From JAVBNU01 sp964617065 (GTDB lineage Bacteria > Cyanobacteriota > Vampirovibrionia > Gastranaerophilales > Gastranaerophilaceae), in NCBI GenBank assembly GCA_964617065.1, contig CAZTVM010000044.1, positions 1-14,584 of the forward strand: a DNA stretch of 14,584 nt, in the 5' to 3' direction. The notes beneath the pieces are model-generated. The model saw only the letters and a program-made list of their open reading frames with translations, was not told where the DNA came from and made no database searches. Shown in pieces: positions 13,034-14,584 of this stretch. Both the position numbers and the translations under genes were made by a program. How positions within the stretch are numbered: the stretch's first letter is position 1; every line of letters begins with the position of its first letter.

Positions 13034-14584
13034 TTAGAATTTTAACTCTAGACCACCTTGGAAGCCAACACCTGTTCTACCACCATTTCTGAATGTAACT
13101 TGCAAGTAACTGGCTAATCTATCGGTAAAGTTTTTCGTTGCGCCAATGCCGTATTGAATATATCCGTGATCCATTCTTACGCTTGGTAAACCTACGTTAC
13201 CCGCACGACCGTTAACTTTGCCGAGTATATTGTAGACATAGTTCACTGTCAAATAAGTACTCCAAGTTTCTTTTTGCAGAATAAAATTCAAGCCGGGAGC
13301 GATGTTTATACCGTTTAGGAAACCTGCATTCATACCCATTTCACCGTAATTTGAGTGCCAATTTTGATTACCGAAGAAGTTGTAAGATAATAATAAATTT
13401 GGTTGTAAAATCAAATCAGCAGGTAAATGCCAGTCGTAAGATGTTTTAGAAGCGACACCTGCAAAATAGTTGAAAGTATCTTCACTATTACCGGCAACAC
13501 TGTAATGAGCGTCATAGACACCTGCATAGCCCAATATAGCAGTAGTTAAGTTATCTTTGTAGAATGTGCCCATGTAACCTAGCTGACCACCATTTTCATA
13601 GATACTAACGCCGTTGAAATACTGATGTCCACCATTGTAGCTTATATAGGCGGTCGGGACATACTCCCAACCGTTAGAAAATTCTTTCACACCAAAGTCA
13701 GCACCGATGATTGTGCCATAAGCATTATTTCCGACATCAAGACCTCTGGTCATGTCTAATCGCTCAAAATTTCCATAGGCTTTAACCCACAGTCCACCGT
13801 CTTTTTTGCTGTATTGATAAGGGGCGAATTGCGGATCAATTGCGGAATGTAAGTTCGCTGTTCTATCATTATCGCCCAGTCTTGAAACGATAGCACTATG
13901 GTCAAATAGCATATCATTGTGTACTAATTGATTCATGTATTGAGAAACCGTTGCCACTTGACCTCTAAAGACTTGCGGATTATAGCGAGATAGTCCAAAG
14001 TCGAATGTACCTCGTTCAGCGACATCATTCAATCCATTAAGTCTATAATAACCGATAGGCGTCAGAATTTCTTTATCAGTAGAAGTGAATATAATGTTAT
14101 CTTGGATAGTACCTTCCACTGTAAAAATCTTTAATTTGATATTGCGGTCGATAGGGGCATCTTTGCCAAATACATCTCCTACAGCTGCCCAATCTGCAAT
14201 GGAAATGGCATAAACCTGACCTGCAGAACTTACAGCTGGGTCAATTTCAGGCATATCCAAATTGTTTGGTCTATCGCCTTCTATATTACCCAAAATGTCT
14301 AATGTGTCAGAAATTTTTTGTCTTGCGTTTAAGTCTATTTTAAATTGAGCAACTCCCGGTAGAGAAGTAGACTCAAATATAGCAGAACCACCTTCAGGAA
14401 TAGCTGAGCTGTACAGGTCTAAGACCACTAAACTGCCGTTAATTGTGTGCTTGTTTATATCGTAGTCTACGCCACTCATCATGTCTACTACGCCACTGGA
14501 CATTAAAGTACGGATACACATGATATTACCTGTATCGGATTTTACGATCGGATTATCTTCTCCGTTACTCAAAATCCATATATT
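13034..14584 (-). CDS. Autotransporter outer-membrane beta-barrel protein, C-terminal part (5' end outside window)
   Basis: The frame is open to the right edge (516 residues visible) and the residues before the TTG at 14570-14572 are in frame, so this is a truncated view of a longer gene. The first 220 or so visible residues resemble the end of a passenger region: L-V-V-L-D-L-Y-S, S-T-S-L-P-G-V-A-Q-F-K-I-D-L-N, D-T-L-D-I-L-G-N-I-E-G. The last 260 or so form an autotransporter barrel, with alternating aromatic strands such as G-L-W-V-K-A-Y-G-N-F, Y-G-T-I-I-G-A-D-F-G, G-Y-M-G-T-F-Y, S-Y-N-F-F-G, L-N-F-I-L-Q-K-E-T-W-S-T-Y-L and Y-G-I-G-A-T-K-N-F. It ends with E-L-K-F, the terminal Phe that the BAM complex recognises. 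The barrel anchors a surface-exposed passenger (type V secretion). The passenger and signal peptide lie outside the window, so no ligand or activity can be named. Confidence 0.88.
   Translation of the reverse strand, partial: NIWILSNGEDNPIVKSDTGNIMCIRTLMSSGVVDMMSGVDYDINKHTINGSLVVLDLYSSAIPEGGSAIFESTSLPGVAQFKIDLNARQKISDTLDILGNIEGDRPNNLDMPEIDPAVSSAGQVYAISIADWAAVGDVFGKDAPIDRNIKLKIFTVEGTIQDNIIFTSTDKEILTPIGYYRLNGLNDVAERGTFDFGLSRYNPQVFRGQVATVSQYMNQLVHNDMLFDHSAIVSRLGDNDRTANLHSAIDPQFAPYQYSKKDGGLWVKAYGNFERLDMTRGLDVGNNAYGTIIGADFGVKEFSNGWEYVPTAYISYNGGHQYFNGVSIYENGGQLGYMGTFYKDNLTTAILGYAGVYDAHYSVAGNSEDTFNYFAGVASKTSYDWHLPADLILQPNLLLSYNFFGNQNWHSNYGEMGMNAGFLNGINIAPGLNFILQKETWSTYLTVNYVYNILGKVNGRAGNVGLPSVRMDHGYIQYGIGATKNFTDRLASYLQVTFRNGGRTGVGFQGGLELKF

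Noticed and set aside
1..14584. Search by eye for tRNA, rRNA, CRISPR arrays, insertion sequences, attachment sites and phage genes
   Set aside because: No cloverleaf, regular spacer-repeat pattern, transposase or integrase motif, or long terminal inverted repeat was seen.

Overview
The window is AT-rich and densely packed with genes, and it looks chromosomal. It carries a diderm (outer-membrane) signature: a C-terminal autotransporter barrel ending in Phe, a family 9 (heptosyltransferase-type) glycosyltransferase, and two exported proteins. Low GC, these envelope genes, and two proteins with N-termini of the form M-x(0-2)-I-N-S-[IV] (one followed by T-T-F-G-S) make me think of gut Melainabacteria/Vampirovibrionia (Gastranaerophilales-like). 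That lineage call is inference, not something the sequence proves.

Left part (1-4140). The tail of an unidentified plus-strand gene (1-123) converges on a minus-strand block. In transcription order the block is grpE, dnaJ, a secreted beta-propeller protein and a small SAM O-methyltransferase. The genes overlap, touch or lie within 15 bp, so this is very probably one operon. It is driven by a sigma-70-like promoter upstream of grpE.

Middle (4141-8717). An AT-rich divergent intergenic region holds a small gene of 53-55 residues, easily missed, encoding an AbrB/SpoVT-type DNA-binding domain. Next comes a divergent glucose-6-phosphate isomerase-family protein in which two usual catalytic positions appear changed. 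It converges, with 5 bp between stop codons, on a minus-strand pair: tadA (tRNA adenosine deaminase) and a TIGR02757/DUF2400 protein, overlapping by 14 nt. Divergent from tadA is an exported phosphodiester glycosidase (NAGPA-type) with a clear promoter, ribosome binding site and intrinsic terminator.

Right part (8718-14584). dnaK stands alone between two good terminators, preceded by a perfect 14-bp palindrome. The chaperone triad is therefore split between two transcription units about 4.7 kb apart on opposite strands. After dnaK, a small DUF6812-like protein is followed within 2 bp by a GT9 glycosyltransferase, then by a stand-alone CheR-like methyltransferase. A hairpin that may work in both directions separates the latter from the convergent, edge-truncated autotransporter gene.

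I saw no tRNA, rRNA, CRISPR array, insertion sequence or prophage signature. Most of the window is ordinary housekeeping and envelope biology. The items most worth a second look are the small AbrB-type gene, the divergent isomerase, the CheR-like protein and the beta-propeller gene inside the chaperone operon.
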